DNA of 64,000 nucleotides from Patulibacter americanus DSM 16676. GTDB lineage: Bacteria; Actinomycetota; Thermoleophilia; Solirubrobacterales; Solirubrobacteraceae. Both the position numbers and the translations under genes were made by a program. Under the pieces are notes generated by a model. It was not told the DNA's origin. It searched no databases and saw nothing but the letters and a program-made list of their open reading frames with translations. The stretch covers positions 186,001-250,000 of the forward strand of contig NZ_ATUD01000002.1 in assembly GCF_000420025.1 (NCBI RefSeq). The letters are read 5' to 3'. Every line of letters begins with the position of its first letter. The stretch's first letter is position 1. Of this stretch, positions 8,867 to 17,368 are shown one piece after another.

Positions 8867-8889
8867 CCTGCTCCCCCGGGGTGCGGGGG

Positions 8890-9291
8890 TCAGGCCGCCG
8901 CAGCGGTCTGCTCCGCGGCCTCCCGCAGGTCGCGCAGCCGGCCGATGTGGCGGCCGATGCGGTACTGCGAGGGCGCGACGCCGTGGTGGCGGCGGAAGGC
9001 CTTGGCGAACTGCGCCGGCTGGCGGTAGCCGACGGACCGGGCGGCCTCGCGGACGGAGACGGGGCCGCGGGCGAGCATCTCGGCCGCCTGCTCCATGCGG
9101 ATCTCGATCAGCGCGGAGCGGAAGCTGGTCCCACCGATGTCGTGGAACGCCCGCTGCAGCTGGCGGCAGGAGCACGCCACGCGGTCGGCCAGCTCGGCGA
9201 CCGTGAGGTCGGAGGCGTACTCCTCGCGCATGACGGAGACGGCCTCCTCGTAGAGGGCCGTACGGATGAAGATCGTGTCGGGACGCCGCAT
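8890..9291 (-). CDS. AraC family transcriptional regulator (short)
   Basis: DNA-binding regulator consisting almost only of an AraC/XylS double helix-turn-helix domain: the first helix pair is DLTVAELADRVACSCRQLQRAF, the second VSVREAARSVGYRQPAQFAKAFRRHHG, ending SQYR. The product is 133 residues from the ATG at 9291; an in-frame ORF extends 31 codons further upstream but that stretch is Pro/Arg-rich and looks non-coding. No sensor domain is present, as in MarA/SoxS-type regulators, so activity may be controlled by its own expression. Target genes are unknown. Confidence 0.85.
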   Translation of the reverse strand: MRRPDTIFIRTALYEEAVSVMREEYASDLTVAELADRVACSCRQLQRAFHDIGGTSFRSALIEIRMEQAAEMLARGPVSVREAARSVGYRQPAQFAKAFRRHHGVAPSQYRIGRHIGRLRDLREAAEQTAAAA

Positions 9292-9417
9292 GTCAGGGGG
9301 AGTACGGATCACCCCCGGTTCGGGATCACTCGGTGTCGCACGAACCGTCGCGGTCCCGCCGGCACGCGCGCCGTGGCGCCGCACCGTCCGGGTCGCCGGC
9401 GCCGAGGGGCTGCCGAG

Positions 9418-9430
9418 CTACCGACGGTAG
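9418..9430. promoter_or_regulatory. Palindrome CTACCG-A-CGGTAG upstream of the CBS gene promoter
   Basis: Perfect 6+1+6 inverted repeat ending 28 bases before the TACACT -10 element. It is a candidate operator for the CBS gene or the divergent AraC gene. Confidence 0.35.
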
Positions 9431-9458
9431 GACGTTCGCGCGTGGCGCGATCCTGCTC

Positions 9459-9464
9459 TACACT
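9459..9464 (+). promoter_or_regulatory. -10 element TACACT of the CBS gene
   Basis: TACACT with TTCGCG about 18 bases upstream as a possible -35. The resulting mRNA would have a leader of about 65 bases with a GGAAGGA ribosome site, unlike the leaderless genes around it. Confidence 0.5.
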
Positions 9465-9534
9465 TCCCCGACATCGTGCGGATCGGCACGAGTAGGAGTG
9501 CCGCAGGGCACGAACGAGCGACGGAAGGACACCC

Positions 9535-9981
9535 ATGCTGGTACGAGACGCGATGAGCCCCCTGGTCGTCGAGGTCGGTCCGGGGCACACGCTGCGCCAG
9601 GCCGCCAAGCTGATGTCGGACCGCAACGTCGGCGCCGCGGTCGTCATGGACCCCGACGGCGAGGGGCCGGGCATCATCACTGAGCGCGACGTCATGCGGG
9701 CGATCGCACGGGGCGACGACCCGGGCGAGGTCCTGGTCGCGGATCACGTCACCACGAACGTCGTCTACGCCGAGCCGTCGTGGTCGCTCGACGACGCGTC
9801 GGTGGCGATGGTCCAGGGCGGGTTCCGTCACCTGGTGGTCCTGCAGGGCTCCGAGCTCGCGGGCGTCATCTCCGTCCGCGACATCGCGCGGGCGTGGGCC
9901 GGGGAGCGGGGCCTGCTCGAGAAGGCGGCCCGCGACGGCGAGCCGGTGGACGCGGAGTCCGAGGTCATCGGCACCGCGTGA
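9535..9981 (+). CDS. CBS domain pair protein
   Basis: A 148-residue stand-alone CBS pair (Bateman module) that probably binds an adenine nucleotide or similar ligand as a signal of energy state. Repeat 1 covers residues about 5-60 (VRDAMSPLVVEVGPGHTL to IITERDVMRAIA); repeat 2 covers 68-125 (VADHVTTNVVYAEPSWSL to GVISVRDIARAWA). It starts at ATG 9535 after GGAAGGA. There is no fused enzyme or channel domain, so its partner is unknown. A hairpin follows the stop. Confidence 0.9.
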   Translation: MLVRDAMSPLVVEVGPGHTLRQAAKLMSDRNVGAAVVMDPDGEGPGIITERDVMRAIARGDDPGEVLVADHVTTNVVYAEPSWSLDDASVAMVQGGFRHLVVLQGSELAGVISVRDIARAWAGERGLLEKAARDGEPVDAESEVIGTA

Positions 9982-9998
9982 GGGAGGAGCGGCCGCGC

Positions 9999-10019
9999 CG
10001 CGCGACGAGACGTCGCGCG
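9999..10019 (+). terminator. Hairpin after the CBS gene
   Basis: Perfect 9-bp stem CGCGCGACG/CGTCGCGCG with an AGA loop, 17 bases after the CBS stop and between convergent genes. No T-tract, as is common in very GC-rich actinobacteria. Confidence 0.55.
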
Positions 10020-10060
10020 CGTCGGCCGATCGGGGGTGGGAGCGGGGCTCCGCCCGGGGG

Positions 10061-10216
10061 CTAGTGCTTGCGGCGGTCCGCGTCGCGACGGTCGTCGCTG
10101 CGGCGGTCGTCGGTCTGGGTGCCCGCGGCCTCGCGGCGCGTGGCGCGGAGGCTCTCGCGCAGCTCGTGCGGATCGGCCGGGGACACCTTGGGGAAGCTGT
10201 ACGTGTGCTGTTCCAT
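10061..10216 (-). CDS. Small charged protein (51 aa) with DDRR repeats
   Basis: This short gene has ATG 10216, an excellent AAAGGAAG ribosome site 6 bases before it, and a stop at 10061. The product starts MEQHTYSFPKVSPADPHELR and ends in a highly charged repetitive tail, TDDRRSDDRRDADRRKH. No signal peptide or membrane segment. The tail composition suggests a disordered nucleic-acid-associated or regulatory peptide, but I do not recognise a family. It is convergent to the CBS gene and lies 240 bases downstream of trxB on the same strand. Confidence 0.65.
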   Translation of the reverse strand: MEQHTYSFPKVSPADPHELRESLRATRREAAGTQTDDRRSDDRRDADRRKH

Positions 10217-10456
10217 GGTTCTTCCTTTACGAACACCGGAAGGGGCGAGAGGTTCCGCCCGTTCTCATCATTGCCCTGAGGATCGGCCCCGGATCGGACG
10301 CCACGCAGCCGGCACGGGGGCTGGTGGACGAACGACCCAGGGCCATCGCCCAGGCTCGCGGACATCGGCCAGCGCGCGGGGGCGGACCGGAGCGTCCTTC
10401 GGGGTTCGTCGGGGAAGCCGCGGGTCCTCCCGGCGCGGGGCCGGGAGAACGGGGGA

Positions 10457-11434
10457 TCAGACGGTGGCGACGTCGTCCGCGAGGACGGGCACGTCGCGGA
10501 GGTAGCGCTCGGCGTCGAGCGCGGCCTTGCAGCCGGAGCCGGCGGCGGTGATCGCCTGGCGGTAGGACGGGTCGACGAGGTCGCCCGCGGCGAAGACGCC
10601 GGGCAGCGAGGTCTCCGTCGTGACGCCCTGCACGCGGACGTAGCCCTCGTCGTCCGTGTCGAGCTGGCCCTGCACGAGCTCGCTCTGCGGGTCGTGGCCG
10701 ACGGCGATGAACGCGCCGGTGATCTCCATCGTCTCGGTCTCACCGGTGATGGTGTTCTTGAGCACGACGGTCGAGAGCGGCTTCATGCCCTCGCCAGGGG
10801 CGGACTCGAAGCGCTCGACCTCGAAGGGCGTCTTGAAGTGGATGTTCTCCACGGCGCGGGCGCGCTCGACCATGATCGCCGAGGCGCGGAATTCGTCCCG
10901 GCGGTGCACGATCGTCACGGAGCGGCCGAACTTGGCGAGGAAGATCGCCTCCTCCATCGCGGAGTCGCCGCCGCCGACGATGAGCGTGTCGTGGTCCTTG
11001 AAGAACGCCGCGTCGCAGGTCGCGCAGTAGGAGACGCCGCGGCCGGAGAGCTCGTCCTCGCCGGGCACGCCGAGCTTGCGGTGCTCCGCGCCCGTCGAGA
11101 CGATGACCGCGCGGGTCTTGTACTCCGTGTCGTCCACCCACACGGAGTGGAGGCCGCCGGGCTCGGAGGAGAGGTCCACGCGGGTGACCTGCTCCGTCTG
11201 CAGGCGGGCGCCGAAGCGGGCGGCCTGGTCGCGCAGGTCCTGCATCATGTCCGGCCCCAGGATGCCCTTCGGGTAGCCGGGGAAGTTCTCGACGTCCGTC
11301 GTCTGCTGGAGCAGGCCACCCCAGTTCCAGCCCTCGATGACGAGGGGCTCGAGCTCGGCGCGCGCGGTGTAGAGCGCCGCCGTGTAGCCGGCGGGACCGC
11401 TGCCGATGATGATGACGTTCTCGGGGTCCGGCAT
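10457..11434 (-). CDS. trxB: Thioredoxin-disulfide reductase
   Basis: NADPH-dependent flavoenzyme that keeps thioredoxin reduced. The 325-residue product has the FAD motif GSGPAGYTAALYTARA at the N-terminus, the redox disulfide CATC in SYCATCDAAFFKD, the NADPH site VGGGDSAMEEA and the C-terminal FAD segment GVFAAGDLVDPSYRQ. ATG 11434 follows AGAAGGAA and gives the standard N-terminus; the longer in-frame extension is not supported. trxA is not adjacent. A candidate promoter with TAAAGT lies about 90 bases upstream. Confidence 0.96.
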   Translation of the reverse strand: MPDPENVIIIGSGPAGYTAALYTARAELEPLVIEGWNWGGLLQQTTDVENFPGYPKGILGPDMMQDLRDQAARFGARLQTEQVTRVDLSSEPGGLHSVWVDDTEYKTRAVIVSTGAEHRKLGVPGEDELSGRGVSYCATCDAAFFKDHDTLIVGGGDSAMEEAIFLAKFGRSVTIVHRRDEFRASAIMVERARAVENIHFKTPFEVERFESAPGEGMKPLSTVVLKNTITGETETMEITGAFIAVGHDPQSELVQGQLDTDDEGYVRVQGVTTETSLPGVFAAGDLVDPSYRQAITAAGSGCKAALDAERYLRDVPVLADDVATV

Positions 11435-11521
11435 GGAGGGGTTCCTTCTGGTCGTCGGGCGCTCCCCGACAGTCTGCCCACGCGCGTCTGCGCGTGTCGC
11501 CGTCGGGTCGCCCCGCAACAC

Positions 11522-11527
11522 ACTTTA
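11522..11527 (-). promoter_or_regulatory. -10 element TAAAGT of trxB
   Basis: TAAAGT on the minus strand in an unusually AT-rich patch (ATTTTGTAAAGT), about 88 bases before the trxB start. It predicts a leader of about 80 bases. Confidence 0.5.
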
Positions 11528-11547
11528 CAAAATGAAGTACCCCGGCG

Positions 11548-12495
11548 CTAGGGGGTCGGATCGGGTCGCCGGGCGTAGGCGGCGTACCGCCCGATCGCGG
11601 TCGCGACGTGCGAGACGGGGCCCGCGGCGCGGGGCGTGACCCGGCGGACGAGCTCAGCGAGCGAGCCGCCTGCGACGAGGTCGGTGACGTAGTGCTCGCC
11701 GAGGTAGACGAGCGCGAAGCCCAGCGTGGCCGCGTAGGTCCAGCCGACGGCGCCCGCGACGGGCCCGGTGTCGCGCAGCACCTGCGCGGCCGCGACGGAG
11801 GTGCCGAAGTGCAGCGACGGCATCGCCGCCAGCGGGTTGCCGCCGAACGCGTCGTAGAGCTGCGGCCAGCGCTCGCCCCACAGGCCCTCGCCGTACTCGC
11901 GCATGAGGCGCCGCAGCTGGGGCCCGTCGCCCGGGTCGATGCGCCCGGCCTCGGCCGCGAACCACGGGGGCGCCGTCGGCACGGCCCAGTAGATGACGGC
12001 GCCGAGATCGAACGTGCCGTAGATGCGCGCGGCCGCGCGCGGGAACTGCTCGGGGTGGCGCAGCAGCACGTAGGCCGCCGCGGTGTGGGGGACGGCGAAC
12101 CACACCCAATGGCTCCAGCTCAGCACCTTCTCCCAGGTCTGGAAGGCGCCGTCGCGGTGCAGGGCCTGCTGGAGCCGCACGGTCGGGATGCGGCCCCGCC
12201 CGATCACCGTGTCGCTGCGCACGGGGTAGTCCACGCGCACCCGGCCGCGGAGGCGCTCGGGGTCGTCGGCCGGCATCTCGTAGGCGGCGAAGTACGCCCA
12301 CATCTGGAGCGCGCAGACGGCGACGTCGCGGGCGCGCGAGCGGGGGACGACGAAGGTGAGCGCCACCGGGGCGGCGGCGGCCGTGGCGAGCACCACGGGC
12401 GCGCGGAGGCGGAGCCTGCGGCGGACGAGCGGCGCGGCCACCCCGAGTCCGACCGCCGCCCAGGCGGCGGCGCGGATGGCGTTCCGGGAGGACAC
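11548..12495 (-). CDS. PAP2 superfamily membrane protein
   Basis: Integral membrane phosphatase or phosphotransferase of the PAP2 superfamily, resembling the inositolphosphotransferase-type branch. The C-terminal half has MPSLHFGTSVAAA (catalytic motif 2, SxxxH-type) and YLGEHYVTDLVAGG (motif 3, HxxxD). Several hydrophobic segments flank them, including an N-terminal one and WSHWVWFAVPHTAAAYVLL. The length is 315 residues from GTG 12495, which lies 9 bases after a TAGCCT element. The substrate (a polyprenyl or phospholipid phosphate, or an inositol lipid) cannot be fixed from sequence. Confidence 0.8.
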   Translation of the reverse strand: MSSRNAIRAAAWAAVGLGVAAPLVRRRLRLRAPVVLATAAAAPVALTFVVPRSRARDVAVCALQMWAYFAAYEMPADDPERLRGRVRVDYPVRSDTVIGRGRIPTVRLQQALHRDGAFQTWEKVLSWSHWVWFAVPHTAAAYVLLRHPEQFPRAAARIYGTFDLGAVIYWAVPTAPPWFAAEAGRIDPGDGPQLRRLMREYGEGLWGERWPQLYDAFGGNPLAAMPSLHFGTSVAAAQVLRDTGPVAGAVGWTYAATLGFALVYLGEHYVTDLVAGGSLAELVRRVTPRAAGPVSHVATAIGRYAAYARRPDPTP

Positions 12496-12504
12496 GAGGG
12501 CGAG

Positions 12505-12510
12505 AGGCTA
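12505..12510 (-). promoter_or_regulatory. -10 element TAGCCT of the PAP2 gene (near-leaderless)
   Basis: Minus-strand TAGCCT ends 9 bases before GTG 12495, the largest spacing among the leaderless candidates. Confidence 0.5.
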
Positions 12511-12631
12511 TCGAGCCGGCCCGGAGCGGCCCCTTCCGGTCGCGGGGCCCCGGCGGGCCGGGTCGGGACGCCCGCCCGCCGGCGTGCGGGCGGCACCGAC
12601 TGGCCGTCCGGCCAGGACCGCGGCGTCCTGT

Positions 12632-12637
12632 CATCCT
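12632..12637 (+). promoter_or_regulatory. -10 element CATCCT of the enoyl-CoA hydratase gene (leaderless)
   Basis: CATCCT (variant of TANNNT) ends 8 bases before ATG 12646; no ribosome site is present. Confidence 0.45.
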
Positions 12638-12645
12638 GCCCGCCC

Positions 12646-13467
12646 ATGAGCAGCTTCGAGCCGGCCGAGAGCCTCGAGACGGTCACCCTCCTGCGCGACG
12701 GCCCCGCGGCCGTCGTCGAGATGCGGCGACCCGAGGTCCTGAACGCGTGGAACGCCCAGATGGGCAAGGACCTGCTCGCGGCGCTCCGCGCGTGCGAGGC
12801 CGAGGATGTCCGCGCCGTGCTCGTCACGGGGGAGGGGCGGGCGTTCTCCTCCGGCGCCGACCTCGGCTCCGTCGGCACGGACGACATCCCGCTGCGCGCC
12901 AGCGGGCGCCCCGACCTCGAGCATGTGCTCCAGTCGCGCTACCACCCGATCATGCGCGCCGTCCGCCGCCTGGACAAGCCGGTGCTCGCGGGCGTCGACG
13001 GCACCGCGGCGGGCATCGGCATGTCGTTCGCCCTGGCGTGCGACCTCGTCACGGCGAGCGACCGCGCCAAGCTCAATCACGCCTTCACGAAGATCGGCCT
13101 GGGCCCGGACGGTGGTGCGTCGCTGTTCCTCCTCGCGCGCGTGGGATGGACACGGGCGGCAGAGATCATGTTCGAGGGTCGCGTCGTGCCCGCGGAGGAG
13201 GCGCTCGCCATCGGGCTCATCAATCGCGTCCGGCCGACGGAGGGGTTCCGCGAGACGGTCGAGGCCCAGGTCCGCGAGCTGGCGGCGGGTCCGACGAAGG
13301 CCTACGCGGCGATCAAGCGCACGCTGAACGCCCAGGTGGCCCGCCAGCTCGAGGAGCTGCTCGAGCTCGAGGGTCGCGAACAGGGGCGGCTCGGCGACAC
13401 GGAGGACTTCGCCGGGGCCGTCATGGCCTTCATGAGCAAGCAGCCGCCGACGTACGTCGGCCGCTGA
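12646..13467 (+). CDS. Enoyl-CoA hydratase/isomerase family protein
   Basis: Crotonase-fold enzyme acting on acyl-CoA thioesters, probably in beta-oxidation or phenylacetate-type catabolism. The oxyanion-hole segments are visible: AFSSGADLGS and DGTAAGIGMSFALACDL; KIGLGPDGGASLFL follows, a pattern seen in PaaG-like isomerases as well as hydratases. The product is 273 residues with the start at ATG 12646. It stands alone between divergent PAP2 and the oxidase cluster, so the pathway is not given by context. Confidence 0.88.
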   Translation: MSSFEPAESLETVTLLRDGPAAVVEMRRPEVLNAWNAQMGKDLLAALRACEAEDVRAVLVTGEGRAFSSGADLGSVGTDDIPLRASGRPDLEHVLQSRYHPIMRAVRRLDKPVLAGVDGTAAGIGMSFALACDLVTASDRAKLNHAFTKIGLGPDGGASLFLLARVGWTRAAEIMFEGRVVPAEEALAIGLINRVRPTEGFRETVEAQVRELAAGPTKAYAAIKRTLNAQVARQLEELLELEGREQGRLGDTEDFAGAVMAFMSKQPPTYVGR

Positions 13468-13492
13468 GGCTCGCGACCCCGACCGACCCGAG

Positions 13493-13526
13493 GCCCGAGA
13501 ACCCCGCTGCAAAAGGGTTTCCGGGC
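13493..13526 (+). terminator. Hairpin between the enoyl-CoA hydratase gene and coxB
   Basis: Imperfect stem GCCCGAGAACCC/GGGTTTCCGGGC around a CGCTGCAAAA loop, 25 bases after the stop. It probably ends the hydratase transcript before the coxB promoter. Confidence 0.4.
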
Positions 13527-13552
13527 CGCTGACCCCAGGGTGGTTCCTTCCC

Positions 13553-14569
13553 GTGCACTTCGCCACTAGAATCGGCCCCGCTTTGCGACGCTCGAACCGG
13601 ATCCCTCACCTCTCACGGGCATCCCTGCTGGCGATGACGTCGGCGATCGCTCTCGCGATCGCTTTGACGCTCGTGCTGGCCGGCCCAGCCCACGCCTCGT
13701 TCTGGGCGCCGCAAGCCGGCGGATCCCCGAACGCCGACCGCATCCACACGCTCTACGCGATCATCTTCGCGATCGGGGCGATCATCTTCGTGGCGGTCGA
13801 AGGCGCCCTCTTCTACGCCCTGTGGAAGTTCCGCATGCGCCCCGGCGCGAAGGCGGAGCAGCTCCACGGCAACACGCGCCTCGAGATCGGTTGGACGGCC
13901 GGTGCCGCGGTCATCGTGCTCGTGATCGGCATCGTCACGTTCGCGATGCTCCCGGGCATCCGCAACCCCGACAACTCCGACGCCGCCGGCTGGCAGGTGC
14001 CCGCCTCGTTCCAGACGGCGAAGGACTCCAGCCTGCTGCCGCCCGACGGCCGCTCCCTGAACATCGACGTGAACGGCCAGCAGTACGCCTGGCGCTTCAC
14101 GTACCCCGACGGGGACAAGGACCGGCAGAACAACGTGCAGGCGTACGAGGAGATGGTGGTCCCCACGGGCACGACCGTCACGCTCGACATCCGCTCCTCC
14201 GACGTCGGGCACTCCTGGTGGATCCCGAAGCTCGGCGGCAAGGCCGACGCGCTCCCGGGCTACACGAACCACACGTGGTTCAAGGTGCCGCTCGGCAAGG
14301 AAGGCGTCTACACCGGCAACTGCGCCGAGCTCTGCGGCCGCAACCACGCCAACATGACCGCGCGCGTGCGCGCCGTGACCCCGGCGCAGTTCGACCAGTG
14401 GCTCGCGCGGCAGAAGGCGGCCATCGCGGCGTCCGGTGCCGGCGTCCAGGCGTACCGTGCTCAGCAGGCCAAGAACGACGCCGCAGAGGCCGCTGCCTCC
14501 GCCGGCGACGAGCGCGCCGAAGGCGCCCCGCAGACCCCCGACGCTTCGCCCTCCGGCGCCGAGCGCTAG
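13553..14569 (+). CDS. coxB: Cytochrome c oxidase subunit II
   Basis: Membrane-anchored electron-entry subunit of the aa3 oxidase, passing electrons from cytochrome c through CuA to subunit I. Two or three hydrophobic segments precede the extracellular cupredoxin domain, which carries the CuA ligands in GNCAELCGRNHANM and the His of GHSWWIPKLGGK. A Gln/Ala-rich tail of about 55 residues follows. The GTG at 13553 gives 338 residues, but TAGAAT at 13567-13572 looks like a -10 element, and a TTG at 13583 ten bases after it would give a leaderless, 10-residue-shorter protein; the start is therefore uncertain. It begins the coxB-coxA-ctaB cluster. Confidence 0.93.
   Translation: MHFATRIGPALRRSNRIPHLSRASLLAMTSAIALAIALTLVLAGPAHASFWAPQAGGSPNADRIHTLYAIIFAIGAIIFVAVEGALFYALWKFRMRPGAKAEQLHGNTRLEIGWTAGAAVIVLVIGIVTFAMLPGIRNPDNSDAAGWQVPASFQTAKDSSLLPPDGRSLNIDVNGQQYAWRFTYPDGDKDRQNNVQAYEEMVVPTGTTVTLDIRSSDVGHSWWIPKLGGKADALPGYTNHTWFKVPLGKEGVYTGNCAELCGRNHANMTARVRAVTPAQFDQWLARQKAAIAASGAGVQAYRAQQAKNDAAEAAASAGDERAEGAPQTPDASPSGAER
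13567..13572 (+). promoter_or_regulatory. Possible -10 element TAGAAT of coxB
   Basis: TAGAAT lies inside the annotated coxB 5' end. If used, it drives the oxidase operon and forces translation from TTG 13583 or a later start. Confidence 0.4.
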
Positions 14570-14593
14570 CCCTCCGGTATCGAGGAACCACCC

Positions 14594-16282
14594 ATGGCCA
14601 CCGTCACCGCCACACCGATCCCGCAGGTCGTCGCCCACGACGTCGAGAAGCCGAACCGCGGCTGGGTCGACTGGATCACCACCACCGATCACAAGAAGAT
14701 CGGGATCATGTACCTGGTCCTCACCTTCGCCTTCTTCGGCGTGGGCGGGGTCGAGGCGCTCCTGATCCGCCTACAGCTGGCCGTCCCGGACAACACGCTC
14801 CTGGACTTCAAGACGTACAACCAGCTGATCACGATGCACGGGACGACGATGGTCTTCCTGTTCGTCGTCCCCGTCATGGCCGGCTTCGGCAACTACTTCG
14901 TGCCGCTGATGATCGGCGCACGGGACATGGCGTTCCCGAAGCTCAACGCGCTCTCGTTCTGGCTGCTGGCCGCGGGCGGACTCGTCTTCTACGCGTCGAT
15001 CTTCTTCAACCCGCCCGAGTGCGGCTGGACGTGTTACGTCCCGCTGTCCTCGAAGGACTACCTGCCCAACGGCGGCGTCGACGCGTGGATCTTCCTCGTC
15101 CACCTGACGGGCCTCGGCTCGCTCGTGGGTTCCATCAACTTCTACGTCACGATCGCGAACCTGCGGGCGCCGGGCATGACCTGGAGCCGCCTGCCGCTGT
15201 TCTGCTGGACGATCCTGACGTACTCCGTCCTGCTGATCCTCGCCCTTCCGGCCATCGCCGCGGCCGTGACGCTGCTGCTGACCGACCGGCACTTCGGGAC
15301 GAACTTCTACGACCCGTCCGAGGGTGGCTCGCCGCTCCTGTGGCAGCACCTCTTCTGGTTCTTCGGTCACCCCGAGGTCTACATCATGGTGCTGCCGGGC
15401 TTCGGCATCATCTCCGAGGTCCTCCCGGTCTTCGCCCGCAAGCCGATCTTCGGCTACAAGGCGATCGCGGCCTCGACGCTCACCATCGCCTTCCTGGGCC
15501 TGATGGTGTGGGCCCACCACATGTTCACCACGCCGAGCCCGAGCGTCGTGCTCGTGTTCTTCATGGTCTCGTCCATGCTGATCTCGATCCCTACGGGCAT
15601 CAAGATCTTCAGCTGGATCGGCACGCTCTGGCGCGGTACGATCGTGTTCCGGACGCCCCTGCTCTTCGCGGTCGGCTTCCTCGGCACGTTCCTCATCGGT
15701 GGCATCACGGGCGTGTTCCTCGCGATCTACCCCGTGGACTGGCAGCTGCACGACACGTACTTCGTCGTCGCGCACTTCCACTACGTGCTGATGGGTGGCG
15801 CGGTCTTCGCGGTCTTCTCGGGCCTCTACTACTGGTACCCGAAGATGTCCGGCCGGATGATGAACGAGAAGCAGGGCCAGATCAGCTTCTGGCTCATGCT
15901 GATCGGCTTCCACACGACGTTCCTCGTGCAGCACTCCATCGGCCTCGACGGCATGCCGCGACGCATCCCGGAGTACGCGGACGTCGGAAACCTGGCGCTC
16001 TACAACATGATCTCGACGATCGGCTCGTTCATCCTGGGCGCCGGCATCCTCGTCACGGCCTGGAACGCGCTGCGGAGCCTCAAGCACGGCGCGGTCGCCG
16101 GCCCGGACCCGTGGAAGGCCAACACGCTGGAGTGGTTCATCCCGTCGCCGCCGCCGCAGAACAACTTCGACGCGGTGCCCCGCGTGCGCTCCGTGGAGCC
16201 GATGAAGGACATCCGCGCGGAGATCGAGCGTCGCAACCACGAGTCCAACCCGCGGTCCGCGGACGCCTCGGCGACGGCATGA
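14594..16282 (+). CDS. coxA: Cytochrome c oxidase subunit I
   Basis: Catalytic subunit of an aa3-type heme-copper oxidase reducing O2 to water with proton pumping; about 12 membrane segments over 562 residues. Seen motifs: LITMHGTTMVF (heme a ligand), HLFWFFGHPEVYIMVLPGFG with the cross-linked His-Tyr pair and the D-channel Glu of HPEVY, WAHHMFTTP (two CuB histidines), and VVAHFHYVLMGG (heme a3 and heme a ligands). The pattern is that of type A1 oxidases. It starts at ATG 14594, 24 bases after coxB. Confidence 0.97.
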   Translation: MATVTATPIPQVVAHDVEKPNRGWVDWITTTDHKKIGIMYLVLTFAFFGVGGVEALLIRLQLAVPDNTLLDFKTYNQLITMHGTTMVFLFVVPVMAGFGNYFVPLMIGARDMAFPKLNALSFWLLAAGGLVFYASIFFNPPECGWTCYVPLSSKDYLPNGGVDAWIFLVHLTGLGSLVGSINFYVTIANLRAPGMTWSRLPLFCWTILTYSVLLILALPAIAAAVTLLLTDRHFGTNFYDPSEGGSPLLWQHLFWFFGHPEVYIMVLPGFGIISEVLPVFARKPIFGYKAIAASTLTIAFLGLMVWAHHMFTTPSPSVVLVFFMVSSMLISIPTGIKIFSWIGTLWRGTIVFRTPLLFAVGFLGTFLIGGITGVFLAIYPVDWQLHDTYFVVAHFHYVLMGGAVFAVFSGLYYWYPKMSGRMMNEKQGQISFWLMLIGFHTTFLVQHSIGLDGMPRRIPEYADVGNLALYNMISTIGSFILGAGILVTAWNALRSLKHGAVAGPDPWKANTLEWFIPSPPPQNNFDAVPRVRSVEPMKDIRAEIERRNHESNPRSADASATA

Positions 16283-16321
16283 CCCGCGTCGTCCCCACGG
16301 CTGCGGCGAGGGGCTGACGGC

Positions 16322-17236
16322 GTGCCGTCCTCCCTCTCCGCACCGCGCCGTGCCGGCGCGTCGGCGCTGCTGACCGACGGCGCGCGCCAGCGCGTCGCCG
16401 ATCTGGTGGCGCTGACCAAGCCGAAGGTGCAGGTGCTGCTGCTCCTGACGACCGTCACCGCGATGTACGCGGCCGGCAGCCCGTCGCCGTGGCTCGTCCT
16501 CGCCACGGTGATCGGCGGCTCCCTCGCCTCGGGCGGGGCCAGCGCGATCAACCACTGGTACGACCGCGACATCGACCGCCTGATGGTGCGCACGCAGGAC
16601 CGTCCGATCCCCTCGGGGCGGATGGAACCGCACGTCGCGCTCTGGGTCGGGCTTTGGCTGACGATCGCCTCCTTCTTCCTGCTCGCGATCGCGGCGAACA
16701 TCACCGCGGCGCTGCTCGCCCTGGCGGGCTTCGCCTGGTACGTCGGCGTCTACACGATGTGGCTCAAGCGCCGGACGACGAACAACATCGTCATCGGCGG
16801 CCTCGCCGGGGCGTTCCCGCCCATGGTCGGGTGGGCCGCGGTGACCGGCGGCTTCGCCGTCGACTCGCTGTACCCGTTCGCGATCGTCTTCGCGTGGACC
16901 GCGCCGCACTTCTGGGCGCTGTCCATGCTCATCAAGGACGACTACGCCGCGGCGAACATCCCGATGCTCCCGGTGGTCCGCGGTGACCGCTACACGTACC
17001 GGGCGATCGTCGTGTGGTCCGCGATCACGGTCCTGGTCTCCGTCGTCCCGGTGATCACCGGGGCGTTCGGCACCATCTATCTCGCCGTGGCCCTCGTGCT
17101 CGGTGCCGAGCTCATGCGGCAGTCGTTCCTGCTGCTGCGCGCCGGCACCCGCGCACGTGCTCTCTCCCTCCACCTCTACGCCTTGGTCTACCTGACGGTG
17201 CTGTTCGCCGGCATGGTCGTCGACGCCAAGCTCTGA
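16322..17236 (+). CDS. ctaB: Protoheme IX farnesyltransferase
   Basis: Membrane prenyltransferase (CyoE/COX10 family) converting heme B to heme O, the first step to heme A for the oxidase encoded just upstream. The 304-residue protein has about nine membrane helices and the prenyl-diphosphate motif NHWYDRDIDRLMVRTQDRP; a second acidic loop region near IKDDYAAANIPMLPVVRG is also typical. The start is GTG 16322, 39 bases after coxA. The heme A synthase gene ctaA is not in the window. Confidence 0.95.
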   Translation: MPSSLSAPRRAGASALLTDGARQRVADLVALTKPKVQVLLLLTTVTAMYAAGSPSPWLVLATVIGGSLASGGASAINHWYDRDIDRLMVRTQDRPIPSGRMEPHVALWVGLWLTIASFFLLAIAANITAALLALAGFAWYVGVYTMWLKRRTTNNIVIGGLAGAFPPMVGWAAVTGGFAVDSLYPFAIVFAWTAPHFWALSMLIKDDYAAANIPMLPVVRGDRYTYRAIVVWSAITVLVSVVPVITGAFGTIYLAVALVLGAELMRQSFLLLRAGTRARALSLHLYALVYLTVLFAGMVVDAKL

Positions 17237-17253
17237 CCCAAAGGACCGATCTG

Positions 17254-17364
17254 ATGGATCGCAACCTCGCCAAGCGCAACCTGCGCGACGCCATGATCGC
17301 GGGCGTCGTCGTCCTCGTGATGTTCCTGCTGACCTTCGTCGCAGCCGTCATCTACGTCTCCTAG
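17254..17364 (+). CDS. 36-aa single-pass membrane protein in the oxidase cluster
   Basis: Small ORF of 36 codons with an AAAGGA ribosome site before ATG 17254. After a basic N-terminus (MDRNLAKRNLRDAM) the rest is one hydrophobic helix, IAGVVVLVMFLLTFVAAVIYVS. It lies 17 bases after ctaB and 4 bases before the next small membrane gene, so it is very likely co-expressed with the oxidase and may be an accessory oxidase subunit or assembly factor. I know of no named family for it. Confidence 0.7.
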   Translation: MDRNLAKRNLRDAMIAGVVVLVMFLLTFVAAVIYVS

Positions 17365-17368
17365 AACG

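Noticed and set aside
9292-9384. N-terminal 31-codon extension of the AraC regulator
   Set aside because: Pro/Arg/Gly-rich, no family similarity; the ATG at 9291 gives a compact AraC domain protein.
14771-17173. 800-codon minus-strand frame opposite coxA and ctaB
   Set aside because: Composition (Asp/Arg/His/Glu runs) is the mirror of membrane-protein codons; no motif and no start signal.
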